Part shown: in pieces, positions 17,846-26,980 of the stretch
How positions within the stretch are numbered: the stretch's first letter is position 1
How the letters are laid out: the number at the start of each line of letters is the position of its first letter
Source of the DNA: Mesorhizobium loti
GTDB taxonomy: Bacteria > Pseudomonadota > Alphaproteobacteria > Rhizobiales > Rhizobiaceae
Direction: 5' to 3'
NCBI RefSeq assembly: GCF_003148495.1
Contig: NZ_QGGH01000004.1
Coordinates: forward strand, 1-64,000
DNA length: 64,000 bases
Program-made: the position numbers and the translations under genes
The notes under the pieces: generated by a model
What the model was told of the DNA's origin: nothing
The model's input: the letters and a program-made list of their open reading frames with translations, nothing else
Database searches by the model: none

Positions 17846-17889
17846 GCATGTCGCCCAAAAGTGCCCCCGGTTTTGGGGTAACGACACGC
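17846..17889. repeat. Dispersed intergenic palindrome, family B
   Basis: GCATGTCGCCCAAAAGTG and its near-complement end (CGGTTTTGGGG then CGACACGC) form a stem of about 17 pairs with few mismatches. A near-identical copy is at 56138-56182. It lies between the deaminase and ureidoglycolate lyase genes. Confidence 0.8.
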
Positions 17890-17897
17890 ACAAAAAA

Positions 17898-18389
17898 TTA
17901 AGGGAGATGGATCTCGTAGGCGTGCGAGAAATGGAACTCTTCGAGATTGGAGCCGTCGCCGCCACGGTCGACGATCAGGAAATCCTGCGCCTCGCCAAGC
18001 GGCGTCAGCACGCCATGCCAGAGATTACGGGAATAGTTGATGCCTTGTCCGGGTGCGGTGATGAAGGCATGCGGCTCGCCCGGTCCCTGCTCACCGTCAT
18101 GGCAGACGACGACCAGGAACGGGCGCGGCGACAGCGGGATGAAGGCCTGGCTGCCGAAGGGGTGGCGCTCGACCATGCCTAGCCTCAGCGGCAATTCGTA
18201 TGGCGTGCCGCGCACCATCGAGATCAGCACGCGGGCGTTCGGCCCGGTCGCCTCGGCGGTTGCGAGATCGTGGTAGCGCTCGGCCCTGCCGCCATTGATC
18301 GGGTAGTGGTTGTCGCCGCCCATGTCGATGACATCGCCGAATGGGGCAAAGCTCTCGCGGGTCAGCGGCCGCGCGACGATACGGGTCAT
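17898..18389 (-). CDS. allA: Ureidoglycolate lyase
   Basis: 163 residues, the usual length of AllA-type ureidoglycolate lyase, which splits ureidoglycolate into glyoxylate and urea. Characteristic segments are TRESFAPFGDVID near the start, ERHPFGSQAFIPL (about 80-92), and YSRNLWHGVLTPLG plus DFLIVDRGG toward the end. The ATG overlaps the stop of the ureidoglycine aminohydrolase gene (ATGA, 18386-18389), so the two are translated together; a longer upstream frame lies inside that gene and is rejected. It is the last purine ring-cleavage step encoded in this run. Confidence 0.92.
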   Translation of the reverse strand: MTRIVARPLTRESFAPFGDVIDMGGDNHYPINGGRAERYHDLATAEATGPNARVLISMVRGTPYELPLRLGMVERHPFGSQAFIPLSPRPFLVVVCHDGEQGPGEPHAFITAPGQGINYSRNLWHGVLTPLGEAQDFLIVDRGGDGSNLEEFHFSHAYEIHLP

Positions 18390-19249
18390 GGCGCGCGCTT
18401 TGCAATACCGGCGCCGCCGAGCTTGGCGTGCCGGTTGACGTCCTTGTAGAGCAGATAGCGGAATTTGCCCGGGCCACCGGCATAGCAGGCCTGCGGGCAG
18501 AAGGCGCGCAGCCACATATAGTCGCCAGCCTGGACCTCGACCCAGTCCTGGTTGAGGCGGTAGACCGCCTTGCCTTCCAGCACATAGAGACCGTGCTCCA
18601 TGACATGGGTCTCGGCGAAGGGAATGACGGCACCCGGTTCCAGCGTCACAATGGTCATGTGCATGTCGTGGCGCAAATCGGCCGGATCGACGAAACGCGT
18701 CGTCGCCCAACGGCCCTCGGTGCCAGGCATCGGCGTTGGCGCGATTTCCTGTTCGCTGGTGAAGAAGGCTTCCGGCACATCAAGACCGTCGACCGCCTCG
18801 TAAGCCTTGCGAATCCAGTGGAAGCGGACGTCGGCCTTGCGCTCGTTGCGAACCGTCCAGCCGCTGGCCGGCGGCAGGAAGGCAAAGCCGCCGGGCCGCA
18901 AGACATGCTTCTTGCCGGCAAGCAGAACCGTCAGTTCGCCCTCGACCACGAACAGGGCGCCCTCGGCACCGGCATCGGGTTCCGGCCGATCGCTGCCGCC
19001 GCCGGGCGCGACCTCGACAATGTATTGCGAGAACGTCTCGGCAAAACCTGATAGCGGTCGCGACAAGATCCAGACGCGCGTCTTGTCCCAGAACGGCAAG
19101 GCACTGGTGACGATGTCCTGCATCACCCCCCGGGGGATGACGGCATAGGCTTCGGTGAAGACGGCGCGGCCGGTCAGAAGCTCGCTCTGGCCGGGGTGGC
19201 CACCATGCGGTGCGTAATAGGTTCGGTCGGGCATCCTGATCGTATCCAT
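18386..19249 (-). CDS. (S)-ureidoglycine aminohydrolase (bicupin)
   Basis: 287 residues, two cupin domains. Each has the conserved beta-barrel pattern: domain 1 around GALFVVEGELTVLLAGKKHVL in pieces (about 95-115) and domain 2 around ETHVMEHGLYVLEGKAVYRL in pieces (about 210-230), where the His/Glu residues of ETHVMEH form the Mn site in known YlbA/UGlyAH enzymes. The reaction releases ammonia from (S)-ureidoglycine to give ureidoglycolate. It lies 10 bases after the PuuE-OHCU fusion and overlaps allA by four bases. Confidence 0.9.
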   Translation of the reverse strand: MDTIRMPDRTYYAPHGGHPGQSELLTGRAVFTEAYAVIPRGVMQDIVTSALPFWDKTRVWILSRPLSGFAETFSQYIVEVAPGGGSDRPEPDAGAEGALFVVEGELTVLLAGKKHVLRPGGFAFLPPASGWTVRNERKADVRFHWIRKAYEAVDGLDVPEAFFTSEQEIAPTPMPGTEGRWATTRFVDPADLRHDMHMTIVTLEPGAVIPFAETHVMEHGLYVLEGKAVYRLNQDWVEVQAGDYMWLRAFCPQACYAGGPGKFRYLLYKDVNRHAKLGGAGIAKRAP

Positions 19250-19259
19250 GGGTTCAAAC

Positions 19260-20678
19260 CTATTGCGGAAGCATGTCCTTGAGGCGGAGCAGCGCGATGC
19301 GCTCGACCTGTTTGCAGGCGGTCTCGAATTCGACGCCGCGGCTGTTGCCGATGCGCGCCTCGAATTCCGCCAGGATCTCCTCCTTCGTCTTGCCCTTCAC
19401 CGCGATGATGAAGGGGAAACCGAAGGTGGTGACGTAGGCGGCATTGAGCTTGGAAAACAGTTCGCGCTCCTTGTCGGTCAGCGCGTCGAGGCCTGCAGAG
19501 GCCTGTTCCCTGGTCGATTCCGCCGTCAGTCGTTTGGCCTTGGCCAGTTTGCCGGCAAGGTCTGGATGGGCGTTGAGCACCGAAAGCCGCTCGGTTTCGC
19601 TGGCGGAACGGAAGATGCGGCAAAGCGCATTGTGCAGGCCGCCTGAAGTGTCGTGCGCCGGGCCCAGTTCCAGCTCGTAGGCGCGCTCAGCGATCCACGG
19701 CGAATGCTCGAACACGCCGCCGAATGTGTGGACGAAGGTCTCGAATTCCATCTTCGATGGGCGGAGTGCCGCCGGCTTGTAAGGATTGACCTGTTGCCAG
19801 TGCTTGGCGATGTCGATGCGCCGCGCCAGCCAGACCTTGTCATGCGATTTCACATAGTCGACGAAGCGCTTCAGCGCCGCGACCCGCCCCGGCCGCCCGA
19901 CAAGGCGGCAATGCAGGCCGATGTTCATCATGCGCGGCCGGCCGGCCTGGCCCTCGGCATAGAGCGTGTCGAAGCTGTCCTTCAAATAGGCAAAGAACTG
20001 GTCGCCCGAGTTGAAGCCCTGCGGCGTGGCGAAGCGCATATCGTTGGCGTCGAGCGTATAGGGGATGATGAGCTGCGTGCCGCCCTCATGCTCGAACCAG
20101 TACGGCAGTTCGTCATCATAGGTGTCCGACACGTAGTCGAAACCGCCTTCTTCCGCGACAATCCGCACCGTGTTGATCGACGTGCGGCCGGTATACCAGC
20201 CGGTCGGGCGCTCTCCGGTCACCTCGTAATGCAGCTTGATCGCCGCTTCCAGGTCGCGGCGCTCGTCCTCGGCGCTGTGGTCGCGGTAGTCGATCCATCT
20301 CAGCCCGTGCGAAGCGATCTCCCAGCCGGCTTCCTGCATGGCCGTGACCTGATCCGGCGAACGGGCGAGTGCTGTGGCGACGCCGTAGCAGGTGATCGGC
20401 ACCTCAGCCTCGGTGAACAGCCGAAGCAGCCGCCAGAAGCCGGCCCGCGCCCCATATTCGTAGATGGATTCCATGTTCCAGTGGCGCTGGCCCACCCAGG
20501 GTGCCGCGCCGACGATTTCCGACAGGAAGGCTTCAGAGGCCTTGTCACCGTGCAGCACGCAGTTTTCGCCGCCTTCCTCGTAGTTGACGACGAACTGCAC
20601 GGCGACATGCGCACCGCCAGGCCATTTCGGGTCCGGCGGATTGGCTCCGTAGCCGCGCATGTCTCTTTCGTAACGCAT
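19260..20678 (-). CDS. puuE: Fused allantoinase (PuuE type) and OHCU decarboxylase
   Basis: 472 residues. Part 1 (1-300) is a polysaccharide-deacetylase-like allantoinase of the PuuE kind (RYERDMRGYGANPPDPKWPGG at the start, in pieces; WEIASHGLRW, RPTGWYTGR, GLHCRLVGRPGR). Part 2 (about 305-472) is a UraD-type decarboxylase: catalytic His371 in HPDLAGKLA, STREQASAGL after it and FGFPFIIAVKG near 419. The protein therefore both decarboxylates 2-oxo-4-hydroxy-4-carboxy-5-ureidoimidazoline to (S)-allantoin and opens allantoin to allantoate. The order of use in the pathway is the reverse of the order of domains. It starts a run with ureidoglycine aminohydrolase and allA, and is divergent from uraH. 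Confidence 0.93.
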   Translation of the reverse strand: MRYERDMRGYGANPPDPKWPGGAHVAVQFVVNYEEGGENCVLHGDKASEAFLSEIVGAAPWVGQRHWNMESIYEYGARAGFWRLLRLFTEAEVPITCYGVATALARSPDQVTAMQEAGWEIASHGLRWIDYRDHSAEDERRDLEAAIKLHYEVTGERPTGWYTGRTSINTVRIVAEEGGFDYVSDTYDDELPYWFEHEGGTQLIIPYTLDANDMRFATPQGFNSGDQFFAYLKDSFDTLYAEGQAGRPRMMNIGLHCRLVGRPGRVAALKRFVDYVKSHDKVWLARRIDIAKHWQQVNPYKPAALRPSKMEFETFVHTFGGVFEHSPWIAERAYELELGPAHDTSGGLHNALCRIFRSASETERLSVLNAHPDLAGKLAKAKRLTAESTREQASAGLDALTDKERELFSKLNAAYVTTFGFPFIIAVKGKTKEEILAEFEARIGNSRGVEFETACKQVERIALLRLKDMLPQ

Positions 20679-20881
20679 CGTCCCTCCCGCCGGGCATGGC
20701 CCGAAGTATGATCAGGATATCGAAAGGGCTGCCTGCGCATTCCCCCGAAAATTTTTGAAAGTGTTTTTGTCGCACTCCGCTCGACCGGGACTTATGCATC
20801 GCCTTTAATTGGCGCACAATTCACTGTTGATACTTGATCGTACCGGGCCAATTCGCTCGTACCGGAAATGGGAGGCGGCCA
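20679..20881. promoter_or_regulatory. Divergent promoter region of puuE and uraH-xdh operons
   Basis: 203 bases between two purine operons on opposite strands. It contains TTTTTGAAAGT at 20752-20762, a motif also found between lysR and puuD at 30322-30332, with an A/T-rich stretch on one side (CGAAAATTTTTGAAAG). It is a candidate operator for the LysR protein encoded at 29351-30271. No confident -35/-10 was assigned. Confidence 0.5.
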
Positions 20882-21256
20882 ATGGCAGAAACGTCGAAAG
20901 CCGATGGCGGGCGTCTGACGACCCATGTCCTCGACACGGCGACCGGCAAGCCGGCAGCGGGACTGTCGATTGCGCTCTATCACCTCGAGGGCAAGGCGCG
21001 GACACATCTGAAGACCGTTGTCACCAATGCCGACGGCCGTTGCGACAAGCCGCTGCTCGCCGACGCGGAATTCCGCACCGGCGAATACGAACTGCTCTTC
21101 GCCGCGGGCGACTATTTGCGCCAGCAGGGGTTGAGCCTGCCGAAACCCGCCTTTCTCGATGTGATACCGATCCGCTTCGGCATGGCCGAACCGGTGCATT
21201 ATCATGTACCGCTGCTCGTCTCGCCCTACGGCTACTCGACCTACAGGGGGAGCTGA
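20882..21256 (+). CDS. uraH: Hydroxyisourate hydrolase (transthyretin-like)
   Basis: 124 residues from the ATG at 20882, which has GGAGG at good spacing; an in-frame upstream extension is rejected. The family landmarks are present: [17 protein letters not shown] (about 11-27), a central F-E-L-F strand, and the C-terminal YRGS tetrapeptide that forms the active site. It hydrolyses 5-hydroxyisourate made by the PuuD urate oxidase, feeding the OHCU decarboxylase. It is immediately followed by xdhA (3-base gap) on the same strand. Confidence 0.95.
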   Translation: MAETSKADGGRLTTHVLDTATGKPAAGLSIALYHLEGKARTHLKTVVTNADGRCDKPLLADAEFRTGEYELLFAAGDYLRQQGLSLPKPAFLDVIPIRFGMAEPVHYHVPLLVSPYGYSTYRGS

Positions 21257-21259
21257 GGC

Positions 21260-22741
21260 ATGGCCAAGGTCAATATCCGCAACGAGATCCGTTTCATTCT
21301 CAATGGCAGGGATGTAGCGCTTTCGTCGGTGGTATCAGATGCGACCCTGCTCGACTGGCTGCGGCTCGACCGTTCGCTGCGCGGCACCAAGGAAGGTTGC
21401 GCCGAGGGCGATTGCGGCGCCTGCACCGTGCTGGTCGGCAAGCTCTCGGCCGGCGGGCTGGTCTATGAAAGCGTCAATGCCTGCATCCGCTTCCTCGGCT
21501 CGCTGGACGGCACCCATGTCGTGACCGTCGAGCATCTGCGTGGTTCACCCGGCCAGTTGCATCCGGTGCAGCAGGCTATGGTCGATTTCCATGGGTCGCA
21601 ATGCGGCTTCTGCACGCCGGGCTTCGTCATGTCGCTCTATGGTCTGTGGATGAGATCACCAGACCCGTCGAACGCTTCCATCGAAAAGGCTTTGCAAGGC
21701 AATCTCTGCCGCTGCACTGGCTACGAGGCGATCATGCGCGCGGCCCAGGCCATCTCCAGCTACGGCAAGGCGGCGAGGGATCCGCTGGCAGCGGAGCGCA
21801 AGGCGATCACCGCGAGGCTAGAGGCTATGCATGACGGCGCCCGGATCGAGATCGGTTCGGCCAAGGCGCGGCTGGTCGTGCCGGCCGATGTCGATGATTT
21901 CGCCGCCGTGCTGGACAAGGAACCCGGCGCCACCATCGTTGCCGGTTCGACCGATGTCGGCCTGTGGGTGACCAAGCACATGCGCGATATTTCGCCGGCC
22001 ATTTTCATCGGCAATCTCGACGGACTTTGCACCATCTCGGAAGACAAGGGCGTCATTTCGATCGGCGCCGGCGTCACCTACACTGACGCCTTCGCGACGC
22101 TGGCGAAGCGCATCCCGGCGATGGGGCCGTTGTTCGATCGCATCGGCGGCGAACAGGTGCGCAACATGGGCACGATCGGCGGCAACATCGCCAACGGTTC
22201 GCCGATCGGTGATACGCCGCCGCCCTTGATCGCGCTTGGCGCACGCCTCACCCTGCGCAAGGGTAAGAAGCGGCGGACCATCCCGCTGGAAACCTTCTTC
22301 ATTGCCTATGGCAAGCAAGACCGGCAGCCGGGCGAGTTCGTCGAGGCCGTGCACGTTCCTGTTCCAGCCAAGGATACAAAATTCGCAGTCCACAAGATCA
22401 CCAAGCGCCGCGATGAGGACATTACCGCGGCCCTCGGCGCCTTCTTCCTAAGGCTGGCCAAGGACGGCACGGTCGCGGAAGTGCGCATCGCCTATGGCGG
22501 CATGGCGGCGACGCCGAAGCGGGCGTCCTCTGTCGAAAAAGCGCTGCTGGGCAAGCCGTGGACCGAACAGACTGTTGAGGCAGCGCTGGCCGAATATGCC
22601 AGGGATTTCACTCCGCTCACCGACATGAGGGCCTCGGCTGAGTATCGCGCCCTGGCAGCGCGCAACCTCTTGCTGCGCTTCTTCGCCGAGACCAGCGGCA
22701 CCAGGGAGCCGATCCAGGTTTCAAGGCACGAGGCGGCATGA
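21260..22741 (+). CDS. xdhA: Xanthine dehydrogenase small subunit (2Fe-2S and FAD)
   Basis: 493 residues. The N-terminal ferredoxin-like domain has Cys47, Cys52 and Cys55 (GCAEGDCGAC) plus Cys75; the second 2Fe-2S domain has Cys115 and Cys118 (QCGFC) and Cys150/Cys152 (LCRC). The FAD domain follows (about 180-480) with IVAGSTDVGLWVTK and RNMGTIGGNIANGSPIGDTPP-type segments in pieces. It carries electrons from the molybdenum centre of XdhB to NAD+ in hypoxanthine/xanthine oxidation to urate. The stop overlaps the start of xdhB. Confidence 0.95.
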   Translation: MAKVNIRNEIRFILNGRDVALSSVVSDATLLDWLRLDRSLRGTKEGCAEGDCGACTVLVGKLSAGGLVYESVNACIRFLGSLDGTHVVTVEHLRGSPGQLHPVQQAMVDFHGSQCGFCTPGFVMSLYGLWMRSPDPSNASIEKALQGNLCRCTGYEAIMRAAQAISSYGKAARDPLAAERKAITARLEAMHDGARIEIGSAKARLVVPADVDDFAAVLDKEPGATIVAGSTDVGLWVTKHMRDISPAIFIGNLDGLCTISEDKGVISIGAGVTYTDAFATLAKRIPAMGPLFDRIGGEQVRNMGTIGGNIANGSPIGDTPPPLIALGARLTLRKGKKRRTIPLETFFIAYGKQDRQPGEFVEAVHVPVPAKDTKFAVHKITKRRDEDITAALGAFFLRLAKDGTVAEVRIAYGGMAATPKRASSVEKALLGKPWTEQTVEAALAEYARDFTPLTDMRASAEYRALAARNLLLRFFAETSGTREPIQVSRHEAA

Positions 22742-25086
22742 TGAACAAGCACGCCAGCACCAATCTCAAGGCCGAAAAGATCGTCGGAGGCGTCGCCAAC
22801 GACCAACGTCACGATTCCGCGCACAAGCATGTCAGCGGCACCGCCGTCTATATCGACGACATGCCGGAACCATCAGGCACGCTGCATGGCTGCCTCGGGC
22901 TTTCTGCCGCCACGCATGCCACGATTACCAGCATGGATCTCTCGGCGGTGCGTACAGCGCCCGGCGTTGTCGACGTGCTGACGGCCAGTGACGTGCCCGG
23001 CGAGAACGACATTTCGCCGACCGGCCGCCACGACGAGCCGGTGCTGGCCGACGGCAAGGTGCAATTCTATGGCCAACCGATCTTCTGCGTCATTGCCGAG
23101 ACGCGCGAGCAGGCGCGCCGTGCCACAAGGTTGGCCAAGGTCGAATACAAGGAATTGCCCTTCGTCACCGACATTGGTGCGCTCGATCCGAAGAAGGACA
23201 AGCTCGTCACGCCGCCTCTCACGCTGAAGCGCGGCGATGCCGCCACAGCAATCCGTCAGGCGCCGCGCCGGCTAAAGGGAAAAATGCGCATCGGTGGCCA
23301 GGAACACTTCTACCTCGAAGGCCATATCGCCATGGCCATTCCGGGCGAAGATCAGGACGTCACCATCTATTCCTCGACCCAGCATCCGAGCGAAGTCCAG
23401 CACATGGTCAGTCATGCACTTGGCGTGCCGAGCAATGCCGTCACGGTGGAAATCCGCCGCATGGGCGGCGGCTTCGGCGGCAAGGAAACGCAGGGCAATC
23501 AGTTTGCGGCATTGGCCGCGATCGCCGCAAAGAAGCACCATCGCGCCGTGAAAATCCGGCCCGACCGCGACGACGACATGATCGCCACCGGCAAGCGCCA
23601 TGACTTCCTCGTCGACTACGAAGTCGGCTTTGATGACGAGGGCAATATCCTCGGCGTCGATTTCATGTTCGCGGCGCGCTGCGGTTTTTCCTCGGACCTT
23701 TCCGGCCCGGTGACCGATCGCGCCCTGTTCCACTGTGACAACACTTATTTCTGGCCAGCGGTGCACGCTAAATCGGCGCCACTCTACACCAACACCGTGT
23801 CGAACACCGCCTTTCGTGGTTTCGGCGGCCCGCAAGGCATGGTCGGCGCCGAGCGCGTCATCGACGAGGTGGCCTTTGCCGTCGGCAAGGATCCACTCGA
23901 AATCCGCAAGAAGAATTTCTACGGCACATCGGACCGCAATATCACGCCCTACCACCAGACGGTCGAGGATAACGTCATTCAGCGCATTGTCGCTGAGCTG
24001 GAGCAAAGCGCCAGCTATGCGCGGCGGCGGCGCGAAATATCGGCCTTCAATGCCAACAGCCGTTTCATCAAGCGTGGCCTGGCGCTGACGCCGGTCAAGT
24101 TCGGCATCTCGTTCACCGCCACGCATTACAACCAGGCCGGCGCGCTGGTGCATGTCTACACCGACGGTTCGGTGCATCTGAACCATGGCGGCACCGAGAT
24201 GGGACAGGGCCTCTACGTCAAAGTGGCGCAAGTGGTGGCGGAAGAGTTCCAGATCGATCTCGACCAGGTGAAGATCACCGCGACCACGACCGGCAAGGTG
24301 CCGAACACCTCGGCCACGGCAGCGTCGTCCGGCTCCGACCTCAACGGCATGGCGGCTCAGAATGGCGCTCGTCAGATCAAGGATCGGCTGATCGATTTCG
24401 CCGCCGAAAAATATCAGGTGCCGAGCGATCAGGTGCTGTTCCTGCCCAACCGGGTGCGCATCGGCAACCAGGAAATCGCCTTCGCCGATCTCATCAAACA
24501 GGCCTATATGGCCCGCATCCAGCTGTCGGCGGCCGGTTTCTACAAGACGCCTAAAATCCACTGGAACCGCGACAAGGGCGAGGGCCGTCCCTTCTATTAT
24601 TTCGCCTATGGCGCCTCGTGTTCGGAAGTCTCTGTCGACACGCTGACCGGCGAATACATGGTCGAGCGCACCGATATTCTCCATGACTGTGGCCGATCTC
24701 TGAACCGAGCCATCGACATCGGCCAGATCGAGGGCGGCTTCATCCAGGGCATGGGCTGGCTGACGACGGAAGAACTGTGGTGGGACGCCAAGGGCCGGCT
24801 GCGCACGCACGCGCCGTCGACCTACAAGATTCCGCTCGCCTCCGACCGGCCGAAGATTTTCAACGTCACCTTGGCAGACTGGCCGGAAGCGAGCGAGCCG
24901 ACGATCCACCGTTCCAAGGCAGTCGGCGAGCCGCCGTTCCCGCTCGGCATGTCGGTGCTGCACGCCCTGTCGGATGCGGTGGCGAGCATTGCCGACCACA
25001 AGATTTGTCCGCGCCTCGATGCGCCGGCAACGCCGGAGCGGGTGCTGATGGCAATCGAACGGCTGAAGGACGAGGCCAAGGCCTGA
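22738..25086 (+). CDS. xdhB: Xanthine dehydrogenase molybdopterin-binding subunit
   Basis: 782 residues, the length of bacterial XdhB. The Mo-cofactor region includes GGGFGGKETQG (about 243-253) and AFRGFGGPQGM (about 358-368), and the catalytic glutamate is in VGEPPFPLGMSV near the C-terminus. It overlaps xdhA by four bases (ATGATGA region) and is followed by xdhC. Together with XdhA it converts hypoxanthine and xanthine to urate in the cytoplasm. Confidence 0.95.
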   Translation: MMNKHASTNLKAEKIVGGVANDQRHDSAHKHVSGTAVYIDDMPEPSGTLHGCLGLSAATHATITSMDLSAVRTAPGVVDVLTASDVPGENDISPTGRHDEPVLADGKVQFYGQPIFCVIAETREQARRATRLAKVEYKELPFVTDIGALDPKKDKLVTPPLTLKRGDAATAIRQAPRRLKGKMRIGGQEHFYLEGHIAMAIPGEDQDVTIYSSTQHPSEVQHMVSHALGVPSNAVTVEIRRMGGGFGGKETQGNQFAALAAIAAKKHHRAVKIRPDRDDDMIATGKRHDFLVDYEVGFDDEGNILGVDFMFAARCGFSSDLSGPVTDRALFHCDNTYFWPAVHAKSAPLYTNTVSNTAFRGFGGPQGMVGAERVIDEVAFAVGKDPLEIRKKNFYGTSDRNITPYHQTVEDNVIQRIVAELEQSASYARRRREISAFNANSRFIKRGLALTPVKFGISFTATHYNQAGALVHVYTDGSVHLNHGGTEMGQGLYVKVAQVVAEEFQIDLDQVKITATTTGKVPNTSATAASSGSDLNGMAAQNGARQIKDRLIDFAAEKYQVPSDQVLFLPNRVRIGNQEIAFADLIKQAYMARIQLSAAGFYKTPKIHWNRDKGEGRPFYYFAYGASCSEVSVDTLTGEYMVERTDILHDCGRSLNRAIDIGQIEGGFIQGMGWLTTEELWWDAKGRLRTHAPSTYKIPLASDRPKIFNVTLADWPEASEPTIHRSKAVGEPPFPLGMSVLHALSDAVASIADHKICPRLDAPATPERVLMAIERLKDEAKA

Positions 25087-25151
25087 GTCTGGCACCAGGG
25101 TCGGCAATACGTGCAATTCAGGCCGAAAAACCCTATGTTTCCGGCACGGGA

Positions 25152-26042
25152 ATGCGAATGATGAATTCGAAAGTGCAAAGCCTGAGAGATTTCCTTGCTG
25201 GTCAAGGCCGCATCGCTTTGGTCGAAGTGGCCGGGACAAAAGGCTCGACGCCACGCGAAAAGGGCGCCTTCATGCTCGTCTCGCAGACGGCGATCTTTGG
25301 TACGATCGGCGGCGGTCAGCTCGAATACATGGCGATCGACAAGGCCCGGCAGATGGTGGGTAAAGAGGCCCGCATCGAGGTTGACGAGATCTGCGCCACG
25401 CTCGACGTGCCGCTCGGGCCGGAGATCGGCCAATGCTGCGGCGGGCGCGTCGAAGTCTTGATCCGGCTTGTCGATGCCGCGCTCGTTGCCGAACTGGTTG
25501 TGGCCGCGGAGGCTGAGGAAGCGCATCTGCCGCATGTCTACATCTTCGGCGGCGGCCATGTCGGACAGGCGCTGGCGTCGACGATCGCGCTTCTGCCGGT
25601 GCACGGCGTCGTCATCGAGACGCGGGCCGAGGCGCTGGAAGGCATGCCGGAAACCGTCGAGACACGGCTGACGCCGATGCCCGAGGCCGAGGTGCGCAAA
25701 GCTCCCCCCGGCACCGCCTTCGCCATCCTCACCCACGATCACGCATTGGATTTCCTGATCGTCGCCGAAGCGCTGAAGCGCGACGACGCGGCCTATATCG
25801 GCATGATCGGTTCGAAGACCAAGAAAGCCACCTTCAAGAATTGGTTCCTGAAATCGGCGGACGGTAGCGAACCGGAGTTTGCCCGTCTCGTCTCGCCGAT
25901 CGGCGGCGATGCCGTCAAGGACAAGCGCCCGCCGGTGATCGCCGCACTTGCGGCCGCCGAGATTATGACGGCGCTGGTTGTTCACGCCGCTGCCTCGGGT
26001 GCCGACCATCAGGTTTCGCGTGACAAGGTTATGGCCGGTTAG
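25152..26042 (+). CDS. xdhC: Xanthine dehydrogenase accessory protein XdhC
   Basis: 296 residues from the ATG at 25152 (two more in-frame ATGs follow within nine bases; ribosome site weak). The XdhC/CoxI signature VAGTKGSTPREKGAFMLV in pieces sits at about 25-42, GTIGGGQLEYMA at about 50-61, and a Rossmann segment with VYIFGGGHVGQALA near 135-148. It binds the molybdenum cofactor, helps sulfurate it and inserts it into XdhB. It lies 65 bases after xdhB. Confidence 0.93.
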   Translation: MRMMNSKVQSLRDFLAGQGRIALVEVAGTKGSTPREKGAFMLVSQTAIFGTIGGGQLEYMAIDKARQMVGKEARIEVDEICATLDVPLGPEIGQCCGGRVEVLIRLVDAALVAELVVAAEAEEAHLPHVYIFGGGHVGQALASTIALLPVHGVVIETRAEALEGMPETVETRLTPMPEAEVRKAPPGTAFAILTHDHALDFLIVAEALKRDDAAYIGMIGSKTKKATFKNWFLKSADGSEPEFARLVSPIGGDAVKDKRPPVIAALAAAEIMTALVVHAAASGADHQVSRDKVMAG

Positions 26043-26131
26043 CCGCAGCTGAACATCGGCTTCTTCGTTTTCCAATCGCCCCAAACATGCGTTTGCTGTA
26101 TCCACCGGCCTTGCAGCATGGGCGAAGGCAT

Positions 26132-26968
26132 ATGGACGTTTTGAAAATCGCGGCCTTTTCGGATGGCAACACCGGCGGCAACCCTGCCGGAGTCTTGATC
26201 AGCGATATCTTGCCCGATGCGGCCGACATGCAGCTTCTGGCGGCGCAGGTCGGATTCTCGGAAACCGCCTTTGCCGCTCCTGAAGGCGACGGCTGGCGGG
26301 TCCGTTATTTCTCGCCGGAAACGGAAGTTCCCTTTTGCGGGCATGCCACCATCGCGCTTGGTGCGGCGCTGGTCCGGCAGTTTGGCGATGGAGTTTTCCC
26401 GCTGACCCTGAACCAGGCCAGCATAACCGTCGAAGGGTTTCGCGATGGTGTAAATGTCGCTGCCGCGCTGCAGTCGCCGCCGACACGCAGCAAACCGGCC
26501 TCGCCTGAGCTGATTTCCGAAGCGCTGGCGCTGTTCGGTTACACCTCAAGCGATCTCGATCCGGCCATTCCACCGGCGCTGATCCATGGCGGCGCAGACC
26601 ATCTTGTGCTTGCCCTCAAGTCGCGGCAGGCGCTGGCCGCCATGCGCTACGATCTGAAAGCCGGGCAAGCCCTGATGCGGCGAGAAGGGTTGGTGACGAT
26701 CCTGCTGGCCTATGCGGAAACGCCACGGCTTTTCCACACGCGCAATCCGTTTGCCTCCGGCGGCGTCTATGAGGATCCGGCGACAGGTGCCTCGACGGCC
26801 GCCTTCGCCGGCTATCTGCGTGACATTGGCTGGCCGCATGGCGGCGCGATTGATGTCGTGCAAGGCGAGGACATGGGCATGCGCTCGCGCCTGCACGCCG
26901 ACATTCCACCAACGCCCGGAAGTTCGATCAGGGTTTCAGGCAGCGCCCGGATGATGGACGAAGCATAG
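26132..26968 (+). CDS. PhzF family isomerase/epimerase-like protein
   Basis: 278 residues with the twin-domain PhzF fold signature: FSDGNTGGNPAGV at about 8-20, the active-site glutamate in VGFSETAFA (about 45), PFCGHATIALG (about 70) and, in the second half, the matching DPATGASTAAFAGYL. Members include phenazine-pathway isomerase and amino-acid epimerases; this one may not be either. I chose the ATG at 26132 (GAAGG upstream) over one 45 bases earlier. It ends the plus-strand run after xdhC and is convergent with the LLM genes. Confidence 0.9.
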   Translation: MDVLKIAAFSDGNTGGNPAGVLISDILPDAADMQLLAAQVGFSETAFAAPEGDGWRVRYFSPETEVPFCGHATIALGAALVRQFGDGVFPLTLNQASITVEGFRDGVNVAAALQSPPTRSKPASPELISEALALFGYTSSDLDPAIPPALIHGGADHLVLALKSRQALAAMRYDLKAGQALMRREGLVTILLAYAETPRLFHTRNPFASGGVYEDPATGASTAAFAGYLRDIGWPHGGAIDVVQGEDMGMRSRLHADIPPTPGSSIRVSGSARMMDEA

Positions 26969-26980
26969 GCCCACGCATGC

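Noticed and set aside
23272..25254. Long antisense open frame opposite xdhB
   Set aside because: Antisense shadow of xdhB with no domain or ribosome site.
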